From the NCBI RefSeq assembly GCF_023715505.1, contig NZ_JAMBOH010000011.1, positions 62,001 to 126,000 on the forward strand: 64,000 bases of DNA. Reading direction: 5' to 3'. The stretch comes from Neobacillus cucumis. GTDB taxonomy: Bacteria > Bacillota > Bacilli > Bacillales_B > DSM-18226. This document shows positions 47,798 through 56,331 of this stretch, piece after piece. Each line of letters begins with the position of its first letter. The stretch's first letter is position 1. The position numbers and the translations under genes were made by a program. The notes under the pieces were generated by a model. The model worked only from the letters and a program-made list of their open reading frames with translations, ran no database searches and had not been told where the DNA came from.

Positions 47798-48307
47798 TTA
47801 AACAAAAATAGCGAGATTTCTTGTATTTAATGTGGTTTGGTCTACAATGAAAACACGCTTCGACAGCTTCCATTCCCCAGCCACATACGTGAATTCATCC
47901 TGACGCTCCCCAGAAATTAAATCGTGATGGATATCTGTACTTCGGCTTCGATAAATCGTCAAATAACTGTTTACAACGGCTTTTTCATTCGGAATGTAGT
48001 CAAGAAGCCGGACATTATTGACGGATCTTCGTGTCCGTGAAGGAGGAATTTCCGCCCAGGCGTAATCTGTTTTCAAACGGTCTACGCGGATCTTCAATAA
48101 TTCAATATCATCATGAAATGCAAACATATCTAAGGAATAATCCGGACGTTCAATACCTTCCTTATTCACTCGAACCGGCATTTGATAGGTAATGTCAGGG
48201 TGCAGCAAGCTAAACCAGCCATCAAAATCAATATCATCGAGCAGCTTAGCTTCTACATACAACCATTGTTCAAATTCATAGGTCGCCAGCATTTTCTCTA
48301 AACTCAT
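47798..48307 (-). CDS. Ring-hydroxylating dioxygenase, beta subunit
   Basis: 169-aa small subunit with the SnoaL-like cone fold of Rieske dioxygenases. Family features are the N-terminal EFEQWLYVEAKLLDDIDFDGWFSLL, DITYQMPVR and the C-terminal KLSKRVFIVDQT. It is structural and supports the alpha trimer. It follows the alpha gene by 49 nt. Confidence 0.93.
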   Translation of the reverse strand: MSLEKMLATYEFEQWLYVEAKLLDDIDFDGWFSLLHPDITYQMPVRVNKEGIERPDYSLDMFAFHDDIELLKIRVDRLKTDYAWAEIPPSRTRRSVNNVRLLDYIPNEKAVVNSYLTIYRSRSTDIHHDLISGERQDEFTYVAGEWKLSKRVFIVDQTTLNTRNLAIFV

Positions 48308-48356
48308 CCCTACTCCTCCAATCTTTTTAATAGAATCTACCCTGTATAAGAAAATA

Positions 48357-49661
48357 TTAAGAAGTCATTAGATCGAGCCAGTAACGATAAAAGTTTCGTT
48401 GATTGGCCTCTGTGAATTTATCATCGAAAACAACACCCGGGCCAATAAAATCTTCCACAGGTTTCCGATGTAAGCCCATCGTATAGTTAAAGGTAAGCCC
48501 TTTCACTAAGGGCATGGTACCAGCGGCTGCAGCAGTAATATCCGTAAATACCTCGGTGTCATCCTGTTCAAAGATTCCTGAAGGACTGAACGTTAAAATA
48601 AACGACTCTCGAGAACGTCGTTTCCAATCATCTGAAGCGTTTTTCTCTACTAAAAACCAAGTAATGACCTCCATTTTATCCACATCAACCGGTCTCCAAA
48701 GGCGGACTGAGGTATTTGAGATCAACTGGCCTTTTACTTTCGTATGAGAAATTAAGAAAGATAGATTAGGAAAGATATTGCCAATCATATTTTTTAGATT
48801 AGATAATACGTCATACTGTTCTTCTGTTAAATTAGACTTATACTCGTCTTTAAGTTCTTCCGGAAAAGCAAAATCAGGATTCGGTGTTCCAAGATTTAGT
48901 CCATGCCCGTTTTTTGTATAGATTTGATAGCCTTTTTTCGAATAAGTCGCACTTGGGACCATTCCCAATTTAACAATGGAACCATGAGTAACCATGGTAT
49001 GATAGGAGTCACCTACAAAATTATCCGCACCAATTTTCCAGTTTGATTGGATAATAAATCTTTGCGGCGGCCCGATGACTTCCATTTCCGCCCGGCCTGC
49101 TAAGATATCAAGATACCATTTAAAGTCACCTAAAAAATCTACTAAAGGCTCAGCTTCTTCATTCCACGTACCAAACATAAGACCTTTGTAAGATTCGATT
49201 CTGATTTTATGGAGCCCTAACCCAGATTTATCGAACCCCTCTCCATAAAGATCCTTTTGAAGCGGTACCCCGATACAATCCCCGGTATTTTTAAAATTAA
49301 AGCCATGATACGGACATGTAAACGATGATTTATTTCCTGCATCTGCCCGGCACAGTTTCATGCCACGATGGGTACACATATTATAAAGACCGCGGATTTC
49401 ACCATCTGCACCTCTGGAAATAATGACGGAATAGCCTGCTAGGTCTCTTGTAATAAAATCATTTTTGTTGGGGATTTCTGAGTCATGGCCAATAAACAGC
49501 CAGGTTTTTAAAAATACTTTTTTGTGTTCGATGTCATAAACCTTTGGATCACCTAAAAGAAAAGCAGGAATTGCGCCACTTTCAGGCTGCACAGATTCTT
49601 TTAAATAGTCAATCATGTCTGTTTGCGACATTTCTTCAAGCTTGATGTTCGTTTTCATCAT
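48357..49661 (-). CDS. Ring-hydroxylating dioxygenase, alpha subunit (Rieske)
   Basis: 434-aa catalytic subunit that would insert O2 into an aromatic ring to give a cis-dihydrodiol. The Rieske cluster ligands are Cys96, His98, Cys116 and His119 (MCTHRG, CPYHG). The mononuclear iron motif is GDSYHTMVTH with Asp219, His222 and His227. Length is normal for this class (benzoate, biphenyl, naphthalene types); substrate cannot be read off. It needs a ferredoxin and reductase, which are not encoded nearby. First of alpha-beta-diol dehydrogenase. Confidence 0.94.
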   Translation of the reverse strand: MMKTNIKLEEMSQTDMIDYLKESVQPESGAIPAFLLGDPKVYDIEHKKVFLKTWLFIGHDSEIPNKNDFITRDLAGYSVIISRGADGEIRGLYNMCTHRGMKLCRADAGNKSSFTCPYHGFNFKNTGDCIGVPLQKDLYGEGFDKSGLGLHKIRIESYKGLMFGTWNEEAEPLVDFLGDFKWYLDILAGRAEMEVIGPPQRFIIQSNWKIGADNFVGDSYHTMVTHGSIVKLGMVPSATYSKKGYQIYTKNGHGLNLGTPNPDFAFPEELKDEYKSNLTEEQYDVLSNLKNMIGNIFPNLSFLISHTKVKGQLISNTSVRLWRPVDVDKMEVITWFLVEKNASDDWKRRSRESFILTFSPSGIFEQDDTEVFTDITAAAAGTMPLVKGLTFNYTMGLHRKPVEDFIGPGVVFDDKFTEANQRNFYRYWLDLMTS

Positions 49662-49789
49662 ATGCCTATTCCCCCTTACTATTTAATGTTGTTTCCTATT
49701 TACAGGAGAATATTGTCTAAAAAGATTGGGTTTCCCCTGTTTTCTTTACTAGAATACTAGAATGACTTTCCATATCTTCATTCTACCAT

Positions 49790-50575
49790 CTAACCCACCT
49801 TAACGACTGCATCTTTATTTTTCAATACAGACAATACACTTAAGGCTGCTAAGTAGCTTGTTTTAGGATTATTGGGCATCGGATCATTTTCTACTTGAAG
49901 AGATAATGCTCCGAAAGACCCTGCAGCCTCTATCAAGTGACTATTTTTTCTCACAGCTGGATCGGAAATTATTTTTACACCTGTCTTATCCGGTCCTAGC
50001 CCTGCCAAGGACAAAATAATCGATACATTTATATTTTTAGGGAATAATTCAATCGCTTCCTTTGCAGTTCCTTCGAACATCACTTGTTCTCTATCGGCAG
50101 GAGCGCCGGGCAGTGCCCGAGGTGGTTTCCTTGTAATAATGGAAACGGACTCAAGTTCACCAATAGATCTTGCCGCTTTCAATATATCCAGTCCACCAAT
50201 TGCCCCTGCCGGTAAATAAATTTTCGAGCGGGCTTCTTGGCATATTCTTTCTAGTTGCTGATAAAAATGGCTATCAGCTAGAGCACCTACACTGCTTACG
50301 ACTAAATCTTTTCCACTTTTTAAAATAGCAGCAGCGTAGTCTTTTACTACTTGAATATTCGCCGCCTCTATGACTAAATCAATCGCAGCAGATTCTATTA
50401 GTGATTGAATATCTAAATAGTTTTCTGTATCAAATTCCCTAGCAAGCTGTCCGGCACTTTGCTGGTTGCGGGTATAAAGGCCAACAATTTTTCCGTCTGG
50501 AAGAAGACCATCCATATTGATGCTTTGAAGAAGGAACTTTCCAATATTTCCTCCGCCAATCAACCCTATTCTCAT
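49790..50575 (-). CDS. Aspartate dehydrogenase-like oxidoreductase
   Basis: 261 aa with an N-terminal Rossmann motif IGLIGGGNIGKF and a C-terminal domain of the L-aspartate dehydrogenase (NadX-like) family: PAGAIGGLDILKAA and NVSIILSLAGLGPD. Aspartate dehydrogenase makes iminoaspartate or oxaloacetate. Its place inside the aromatic cluster is unusual; the enzyme may act on an amino or imino intermediate or on a 2-oxo acid from ring fission. It lies 15 nt after the aldehyde dehydrogenase gene, so it is cotranscribed. Confidence 0.83.
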   Translation of the reverse strand: MRIGLIGGGNIGKFLLQSINMDGLLPDGKIVGLYTRNQQSAGQLAREFDTENYLDIQSLIESAAIDLVIEAANIQVVKDYAAAILKSGKDLVVSSVGALADSHFYQQLERICQEARSKIYLPAGAIGGLDILKAARSIGELESVSIITRKPPRALPGAPADREQVMFEGTAKEAIELFPKNINVSIILSLAGLGPDKTGVKIISDPAVRKNSHLIEAAGSFGALSLQVENDPMPNNPKTSYLAALSVLSVLKNKDAVVKVG

Positions 50576-50590
50576 CAGGCATCCCCCTTT

Positions 50591-52036
50591 TTAGTTGGCC
50601 AGACCATATGAATCTGCGAAATACTCAAGCCCACAATGTCTCGTTTCACGGGACAGTCCGCTTTCTTTTAATCCAGGGAAATCAAGGTGAAGGTCCTGGA
50701 AAACCGTGTGGTTATTATGAAATACGGCTCCAGCTTCCAAGCGGTCAGCTAATTTCATCGCAAGTGTTTCATCCTCTGTCCAAACAGACGCCCGTAAACC
50801 AAATTCGCTATCATTTGCAAGTCTTACGGCTTCATCAATATTTGAAAACGGCAATACTGGGATAACCGGACCAAATTGTTCTGTACGTACAATCTCACTT
50901 GTTTGGTCTACTCCAGTAATGATGGTTGGCATGATAAAATAGCCTTGATCCCATGATTCAGGATCGAGTTGAATTCCTCCAGTCCATACAGTTGCCCCTG
51001 ATTCTGCTGCCCGTTTGATCAGACCGTTAACATAGTCATATTGGGATTTATTATTTAACGGACCCATTTCAACATCAGGCTGAATACCGTTTCCAACTCG
51101 AATTCGACTGAATTCCTTCTTTAATTTTTCAATGACTTCCTCATACCTCGATTCATGAACATAGATTCTTTTGATCGCTGAGCATACTTGCCCTGCCGCA
51201 CGAAGGATTCCAAAACGTAAGCGTTTGATCGCTTCTTCATCCAATTTGGCATCAGCCAGAACAATTGCCGCATCATTTCCGCCCAGTTCCATGTACAGTT
51301 TCTTTACCGTACCGGCAGCTCGGCGCATGATTTCTTTACCGGTTTCCGTACTGCCAACGAACGCAATCGTACGAACCCTTGGGTCAGAGCAAAGAGCATC
51401 ACCAATCACACCACCGGAACCTGTTACCACATTGATCACCCCATCCGGAAAATAGGAAGCTGCCACCTTTAAGAAAGTCATAATCGTTAATGGACAACTG
51501 GTCGCCGGCTTTACGACTACTGTGTTTCCTGCCAATACTGCGGGTATAACCCGCTTAAATGTAAGAATCAGTGGAGAATTCCAAGGAGAGATAATGGCTG
51601 CCACACCGCGCGGCCGCTTTCTGATTTGCACTTTTTGGCTGCCGGGTAAACTTTCAGGCTGCCACCATTCTAATAATTCTTCCGCCCCTTGTTTCATAAT
51701 ATCTACACACCTGAGTAAATCCTTCTTCGCCTCAACTAATACCTTACCATTCTCGCGGACTAGTAAAGTGACATTCTCTTCAACGATTGCTTTAATTTCC
51801 TCAGCTGCAAGCCTCATCCGGTTTGCCCTGTCATAAATATCACTTTGCGACCAGCCTTCATAAGCCTTAGCCGCAGTGAACACGGCTTGCTCTACTTCAC
51901 TTTTTGAACATAAGGCCACTTCACCAACAACTTCACTCGTATTAGCCGGGTTGGTTACAGCTGCTGTTTGTTCTGCTTGAATCCACTTCCCGCCGATCAG
52001 ATATTTGCCTGAAACAAATGGATACGTTGAAATCAC
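50591..52036 (-). CDS. Aldehyde dehydrogenase (NAD-dependent)
   Basis: 481-aa ALDH superfamily enzyme with all catalytic elements: Asn153 (SPWNSP), Glu250 (MELGGND) and nucleophile Cys285 (AGQVCSAIKR). It would oxidise an aldehyde such as a muconic semialdehyde or benzaldehyde made in the pathway; the substrate is inferred from the cluster. It follows the ThDP enzyme by 12 nt, which fits a pair in which decarboxylation gives an aldehyde that is then oxidised. Confidence 0.92.
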   Translation of the reverse strand: MISTYPFVSGKYLIGGKWIQAEQTAAVTNPANTSEVVGEVALCSKSEVEQAVFTAAKAYEGWSQSDIYDRANRMRLAAEEIKAIVEENVTLLVRENGKVLVEAKKDLLRCVDIMKQGAEELLEWWQPESLPGSQKVQIRKRPRGVAAIISPWNSPLILTFKRVIPAVLAGNTVVVKPATSCPLTIMTFLKVAASYFPDGVINVVTGSGGVIGDALCSDPRVRTIAFVGSTETGKEIMRRAAGTVKKLYMELGGNDAAIVLADAKLDEEAIKRLRFGILRAAGQVCSAIKRIYVHESRYEEVIEKLKKEFSRIRVGNGIQPDVEMGPLNNKSQYDYVNGLIKRAAESGATVWTGGIQLDPESWDQGYFIMPTIITGVDQTSEIVRTEQFGPVIPVLPFSNIDEAVRLANDSEFGLRASVWTEDETLAMKLADRLEAGAVFHNNHTVFQDLHLDFPGLKESGLSRETRHCGLEYFADSYGLAN

Positions 52037-52048
52037 TATCTTTCCTCC

Positions 52049-53740
52049 TTATAATTTTTTCGGTTTAAATGCATCTGCTGCTCCCGGAGGTCCTCCAAAT
52101 GGTTTCGCCATTGGGCCGACAGCCTCCATGTCTACAACAATCATCGTTGGCTTTTTGTTTTCTACAGCTTTCTCAAGCTCTGTAACAAACTCCGTTGGGG
52201 AACTAATTCGTGAGGCATCAAATCCCATCGACTTTGCCAATAACACAAAGTCAGGGCTTAATAAATCCACGGCTACCTGACGTCCGTAAGCTGCACTTTG
52301 AATATTTCGGAGCACACCATAACCTGCATCATCAAACAACACAACAATCAAAGGCAGTTTTTCCTGCGCTGCGGTTGCCATTTCACCGACATTGACCATG
52401 AAACCTCCATCTCCTGCCATTAGTACGACAGTTCGATCTTTATCACTCATTTGCGCACCAATGGCTGTTGGCAGTCCTTGACCAATCCCGCCGCCCGACG
52501 CATGTATCGAGGTTCTTGGTTCATATATCTCAAACAGGCGGCTGCCCCACACATTTGCTTGAACGGTTACATCACGGACCAAAATCGTATTGAGAGGTAA
52601 CACTTCTCTCATACCATCAAGGATTTGTTCATAGGGACCAAGTGTTGCTCGTAACTGAGCTCGCAGCTCTTCCCGTACAGACTGCACTTCATCCAGATAG
52701 GAAGGATCTGGAGTAATGGACTTATGGCATAATTCTTCGTTTAAAGCCTGTAAAATCTGTTTAGCATCCCCTACGAGTCCACAGGTAGCTTCATAGTTAC
52801 GATTAATCGCCAGCCAGTCGGCATCGATGGCTATATGTTCTTTTGGAACAGGAACTTTCCAATTCGATGTTTCATTCCCTCTGAATCGAACACCGATACT
52901 GATCAATAAGTCAGCGGTTTGCAGCAGGTTTTTCGTTAATTCAGACGCGGCAAAATGGCCGATGCATTGTGGATGATTTTCAGGTATACTTCCTTTTCCA
53001 GATTGGCTTGTAATCACAGCTGCCCCAATCATTTCAGCTAATGCCTCGACTTCTCTGGATGCGCCGGAGGAAATCACTCCTCCTCCTGCCCAAATCACCG
53101 GCCTACGGGCATGACAGATTTTAGTTATTGCCTCTTCAGGCAAGGATGGAATAGTTTTATTAGTTGGAGCTGTTGTTATGATTTCTTCAATCGGATGATT
53201 TGGGATAATAGCAGATTGGAAATCAATGGGGATTTCAAGTGTTACTGGTCCTGCTGGATAAGCAAACGCGTCTTGTATGGCTTGTCTCACGACTGCTGCA
53301 GCTTGCTCTGGTCTTCTTAAGCGGGCTGCTTTTTTACACGAACCTTCCATCATGGACAGCTGGTCTTTGCATTCATGGATATACCCTCTGCCAGTTCCTA
53401 AGTATGGAGAAGCAACCTCACCGGTAAGATGAAGAACAGGAACTCCTGCTGCCCATGCCTCAATTAAGGAGCCTGCTGCATTTCCTGCTCCTGTCCCAGT
53501 GCTAGTAATTACAACTCCTAATTTACCTGTTGCTCTGGCATATCCATCTGCCATATTGACCGCTCCGCTCTCCCCGCGGGAACAGACTAAATGAATACTT
53601 CCTTCACGAAGAATAGCATCATAAATCGGCATATTATGGATACTAACAATTCCAAATGCTACTTCCACTCCAGCACGAACAAGTTCTTTCACAACTGCAT
53701 CAGCAGTCGTAAATTCCTTTTGATTTTGTTCACTCATCAT
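52049..53740 (-). CDS. ThDP-dependent enzyme (acetolactate synthase/benzoylformate decarboxylase-like)
   Basis: 563 aa with the three domains of the POX family. The ThDP-activating Glu is Glu57 in SRGESGAVNMADGYAR. The diphosphate-binding motif is GDGGFMVNVGEMATA and ends in FDDAGYG where many relatives have NN. No FAD-type C-terminal tail; it ends in a Pro/Gly-rich segment (PFGGPPGAADAFKPKK). Likely a 2-oxo acid decarboxylase or C-C lyase/ligase. Paired with an aldehyde dehydrogenase, it could turn an aryl- or alkyl-2-oxo acid into an acid. Confidence 0.85.
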   Translation of the reverse strand: MMSEQNQKEFTTADAVVKELVRAGVEVAFGIVSIHNMPIYDAILREGSIHLVCSRGESGAVNMADGYARATGKLGVVITSTGTGAGNAAGSLIEAWAAGVPVLHLTGEVASPYLGTGRGYIHECKDQLSMMEGSCKKAARLRRPEQAAAVVRQAIQDAFAYPAGPVTLEIPIDFQSAIIPNHPIEEIITTAPTNKTIPSLPEEAITKICHARRPVIWAGGGVISSGASREVEALAEMIGAAVITSQSGKGSIPENHPQCIGHFAASELTKNLLQTADLLISIGVRFRGNETSNWKVPVPKEHIAIDADWLAINRNYEATCGLVGDAKQILQALNEELCHKSITPDPSYLDEVQSVREELRAQLRATLGPYEQILDGMREVLPLNTILVRDVTVQANVWGSRLFEIYEPRTSIHASGGGIGQGLPTAIGAQMSDKDRTVVLMAGDGGFMVNVGEMATAAQEKLPLIVVLFDDAGYGVLRNIQSAAYGRQVAVDLLSPDFVLLAKSMGFDASRISSPTEFVTELEKAVENKKPTMIVVDMEAVGPMAKPFGGPPGAADAFKPKKL

Positions 53741-53762
53741 TCATTCCTGCCTTCTTCTAAAA

Positions 53763-54554
53763 TTAAAGCGCTTTCCCTAACGCTCCAGCTGTTTCTATGG
53801 TTGATCCCGATACATAGCTTGCTTGGCTTGAGGCTAAAAACAAAATAACACTGGCTACTTCTTCTGCTTCCCCTACTCTGCCTAATGGGATATTTCTCTT
53901 TTTAGCTAAATCTGCATAATAATCTTCTGCTTTCATGTCGGGGGCATTTTTTAACCTGCGCCGCTCCCATTGATCCGTTCGAATCAAACCTAAGCTTACA
54001 GAGTTGACTAAAATATTCTCTGACGCAAGCTCTTGTGACAGCGTCTTACTTAAATTCAATAATCCCGCTCTTGTAGCAGCTGTAGCAATCATATGCCTTT
54101 CCGGCTCTTTTGCTAATGTGGCATTAATATTAATGATTCTGCCACCGCCCCGCTTGATAAAATAAGGATGAACCGCCTTGACTGCATAAATAATGGCAAA
54201 GTATTTTAACTTAATCTGCTGTTCCCATTGTTCGTCCGTTACATCAAAGAAGTAGCCCATCACACTTTGTCCGGCAGCATTCACAAGGATATCTATCCCG
54301 CCAAAGTTAGCAGCTGCTCCGTTTATAAAAGTGTTCACATCGTCCTTACTCGTTACGTCACATGTCGCTGCAAAAATGGAATCTACTGTTCCAAATTTCA
54401 GCAAATGATCGTATGCTTTTTCTTTTCTTTCCGGATCTCTTCCACAAACTGCTACTCTGGCACCTTCCAGAAGAAACATCTCAGCTGTTTTTAACCCAAC
54501 GCCAGATGTGCCGCCCATAATAACAGCTACCTTATCTTTTAATCCTAAATCCAT
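53763..54554 (-). CDS. SDR-family oxidoreductase with altered active site
   Basis: 263 aa with a normal Rossmann start (GGTSGVG, 14-20) and NAAG, but the catalytic YxxxK is replaced: around the expected place the sequence reads HMIATAATRAGLLNL, with Thr for Tyr and Arg for Lys. A known divergent branch of SDRs has this ARAGL form. It may use a different catalytic residue or may bind without classical reduction. ATG 54554 follows GGGGTGG and is preferred to 54572. It lies between the extradiol dioxygenase and ThDP genes. Confidence 0.82.
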   Translation of the reverse strand: MDLGLKDKVAVIMGGTSGVGLKTAEMFLLEGARVAVCGRDPERKEKAYDHLLKFGTVDSIFAATCDVTSKDDVNTFINGAAANFGGIDILVNAAGQSVMGYFFDVTDEQWEQQIKLKYFAIIYAVKAVHPYFIKRGGGRIININATLAKEPERHMIATAATRAGLLNLSKTLSQELASENILVNSVSLGLIRTDQWERRRLKNAPDMKAEDYYADLAKKRNIPLGRVGEAEEVASVILFLASSQASYVSGSTIETAGALGKAL

Positions 54555-54579
54555 GGTACCACCCCTTTTCATCCAGACG

Positions 54580-55494
54580 CTAAACCAATTCTATTACATC
54601 CACCCAACCCGGATCTGGCTTTCCAGCCATCGCTGCCCGTGTTTCCGGTTTTGGAGGTCCAGCAATTCCCCATTGGTCCATTAGATGCGGAACCCGTTTC
54701 CAGACACGCGCTCTCCATTCTGACTCATCTTCAATCGTTTCTAGATAACAGGTATACTCCATCACAAACTTCCCTGGATCTTGAAAGTAACAAAAAACAT
54801 TATTTCCAGGACCATGGCGTCCCGGGCCCCAAATCTCTTGATAACCTGCTTTTCTTACATTACTAATTCCCCTCATAACCTCATCCACTGTATCCACTTC
54901 ATACGCGATATGATTAACAGAGGCGTGTTGATCCTGATTGAAGGCAATGGAGTGGTGTTTCCTGTTACAGCGAAGGAAGGACATTTGGTGCTCACTCCAG
55001 TCGGTCACCTTAAACCCTAAGACATTCGTATAGAAATCAGTAATCATATCAAGGTCTTTCGTATTCATCACGACATGGTTAAGTTTGACCGGATCCACAT
55101 TTTTCTTTTGCCAAATAGTGGTATGCATTTCCACCCAGGCGGATAATTCGATACAGCGATTTTCAGGATCGACAAAACGCAAACCATAACCCTTACCCTC
55201 TTCCTCTAGATACCCGGGAGGTGAAACAATCTTCACGCCCTTTGAAGCAAGAATTTCGGCTGCCAGGTCGACGGCATTTTTATCCACCATTCCAAATGCA
55301 ATATGGTGCAATCCACTTTTTTCACCGACATGTAGGCTTAGGATATGATTTTCTGGACCTGCCCCCCGAAAGTAAACTGATTGATCATCCTGCGAAACTT
55401 TATCTAAGCCCCAAATTTTTTCATAAAAATCAGCTTGTTCTTTTAGCACTGGGGTAATTAAGCTAATATGCCGTAAATGTGTAATTCCTAACAT
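54580..55494 (-). CDS. Extradiol ring-cleavage dioxygenase (type I, VOC fold)
   Basis: 304-aa two-domain catechol 2,3-dioxygenase-type enzyme that opens a catechol ring next to the hydroxyls. Iron ligands His140, His195 and Glu246 are visible in LNHVVMN, VNHIAYEV and FVMEYT; the second-shell His181 lies in KHHSIAF. The first domain (1-120) is the non-catalytic repeat. A longer C-terminal tail (about 250-304) with MDQWG is like that of 2,3-dihydroxy-aryl enzymes. It starts at ATG 55494 behind a purine-rich GGTGGCGAG. Confidence 0.92.
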   Translation of the reverse strand: MLGITHLRHISLITPVLKEQADFYEKIWGLDKVSQDDQSVYFRGAGPENHILSLHVGEKSGLHHIAFGMVDKNAVDLAAEILASKGVKIVSPPGYLEEEGKGYGLRFVDPENRCIELSAWVEMHTTIWQKKNVDPVKLNHVVMNTKDLDMITDFYTNVLGFKVTDWSEHQMSFLRCNRKHHSIAFNQDQHASVNHIAYEVDTVDEVMRGISNVRKAGYQEIWGPGRHGPGNNVFCYFQDPGKFVMEYTCYLETIEDESEWRARVWKRVPHLMDQWGIAGPPKPETRAAMAGKPDPGWVDVIELV

Positions 55495-55635
55495 CTCGCC
55501 ACCTCCACTTTTAATAAACTTTTAAATTCAGGCAGGGATGATCCCGTATTGAAGTAGGAGGACCATCCCTGTCAATGAACACTTTTTCAGGAATCAGGGA
55601 GTATGCTTAGTTGAAACATCTGCCTAATTTTAAAA

Positions 55636-56172
55636 TTAGTTTCCTTTAATAATGGCTTCTCTTTCTTTTGCCCGCTGGATACGAAGTTCTTCTAAAGCAC
55701 TGCCTTTTGGATAGGTTGGTAAATTCGGTTTCACTGCTCCTAACATAACCAGCATCAAAGCCTCTTCGTCACCATCGTTTCGAATACCACGATATACTCC
55801 TGGTGGGGAGCTAATACAATCTCTCTCATTTAGGACGATTTCATGGATTTCGTTTTCTCCCTCTTCCTGGATAAGCGCTGTCACACTTCCTTTGATAACA
55901 AAGAAAACTTCTTCCACATCGTCGTGTAAATGAAGCGGTCCCTCACATCCCGCTGGTAAAACCATCGTGCTTAATGTAAAGTGTTCAGCCGCAATGACAT
56001 TGGAATCGTTATTAGCTGTTGCACCACGTCCAATGTATCTCATTTGCGCTCTACGATAAGCCGGGTTTATTTCTTCCTGAAACTTCAACACATTCCAATC
56101 AAGAGAGCGATCCTTTAACCTCGCAACATATTTGTTCTCAAACGCTTCTAATGAAAATTTTTCCTGGGACAT
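55636..56172 (-). CDS. Cupin-domain protein
   Basis: 178-aa single-cupin protein. The metal motif is GPLHLHDDVEEVFFVIKG with His81, His83 and Glu88, and the second motif is around SSPPGVYRGIRN (no clear second His). It may be a small dioxygenase, isomerase or a binding protein for a pathway intermediate; function not known. It has its own IclR-type operator directly upstream (56189-56208), so it and the genes after it can be induced as one unit. Confidence 0.8.
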   Translation of the reverse strand: MSQEKFSLEAFENKYVARLKDRSLDWNVLKFQEEINPAYRRAQMRYIGRGATANNDSNVIAAEHFTLSTMVLPAGCEGPLHLHDDVEEVFFVIKGSVTALIQEEGENEIHEIVLNERDCISSPPGVYRGIRNDGDEEALMLVMLGAVKPNLPTYPKGSALEELRIQRAKEREAIIKGN

Positions 56173-56188
56173 TCATAACACTCCTTTA

Positions 56189-56208
56189 ATGTTTTATATA
56201 TAAAACAT
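56189..56208. promoter_or_regulatory. IclR-type palindrome A, before the cupin gene
   Basis: ATGTTTTATATATAAAACAT, a perfect 20-bp palindrome, 17 nt before the cupin start. It belongs to a five-copy set near the IclR gene. Confidence 0.7.
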
Positions 56209-56292
56209 TGTTTTGTTTATAAACCAATAATAAATCCCAATATTATAATTGTCAATTAAAAATATTGAGAAAATTCATTTATTTACAACTGT

Positions 56293-56308
56293 GTTTTGTA
56301 TACAAAAC
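56293..56308. promoter_or_regulatory. IclR-type palindrome B, upstream of the cupin gene
   Basis: GTTTTGTATACAAAAC, a perfect 16-bp palindrome, about 100 bp from palindrome A and in the gap between the MFS gene and the cupin gene. Confidence 0.7.
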
Positions 56309-56331
56309 CAATACCCGTATTTATATGGTTG

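Noticed and set aside
51171..51836. Plus-strand frames of 94 and 104 aa inside the aldehyde dehydrogenase gene
   Set aside because: They lie wholly opposite a gene with full catalytic motifs and have no start signals.
52049..53740. Calling the ThDP enzyme acetolactate synthase (ilvB)
   Set aside because: No ilvN or ilvC neighbour, it is inside an aromatic cluster, and the DD in place of NN after the ThDP motif argues against a biosynthetic enzyme.
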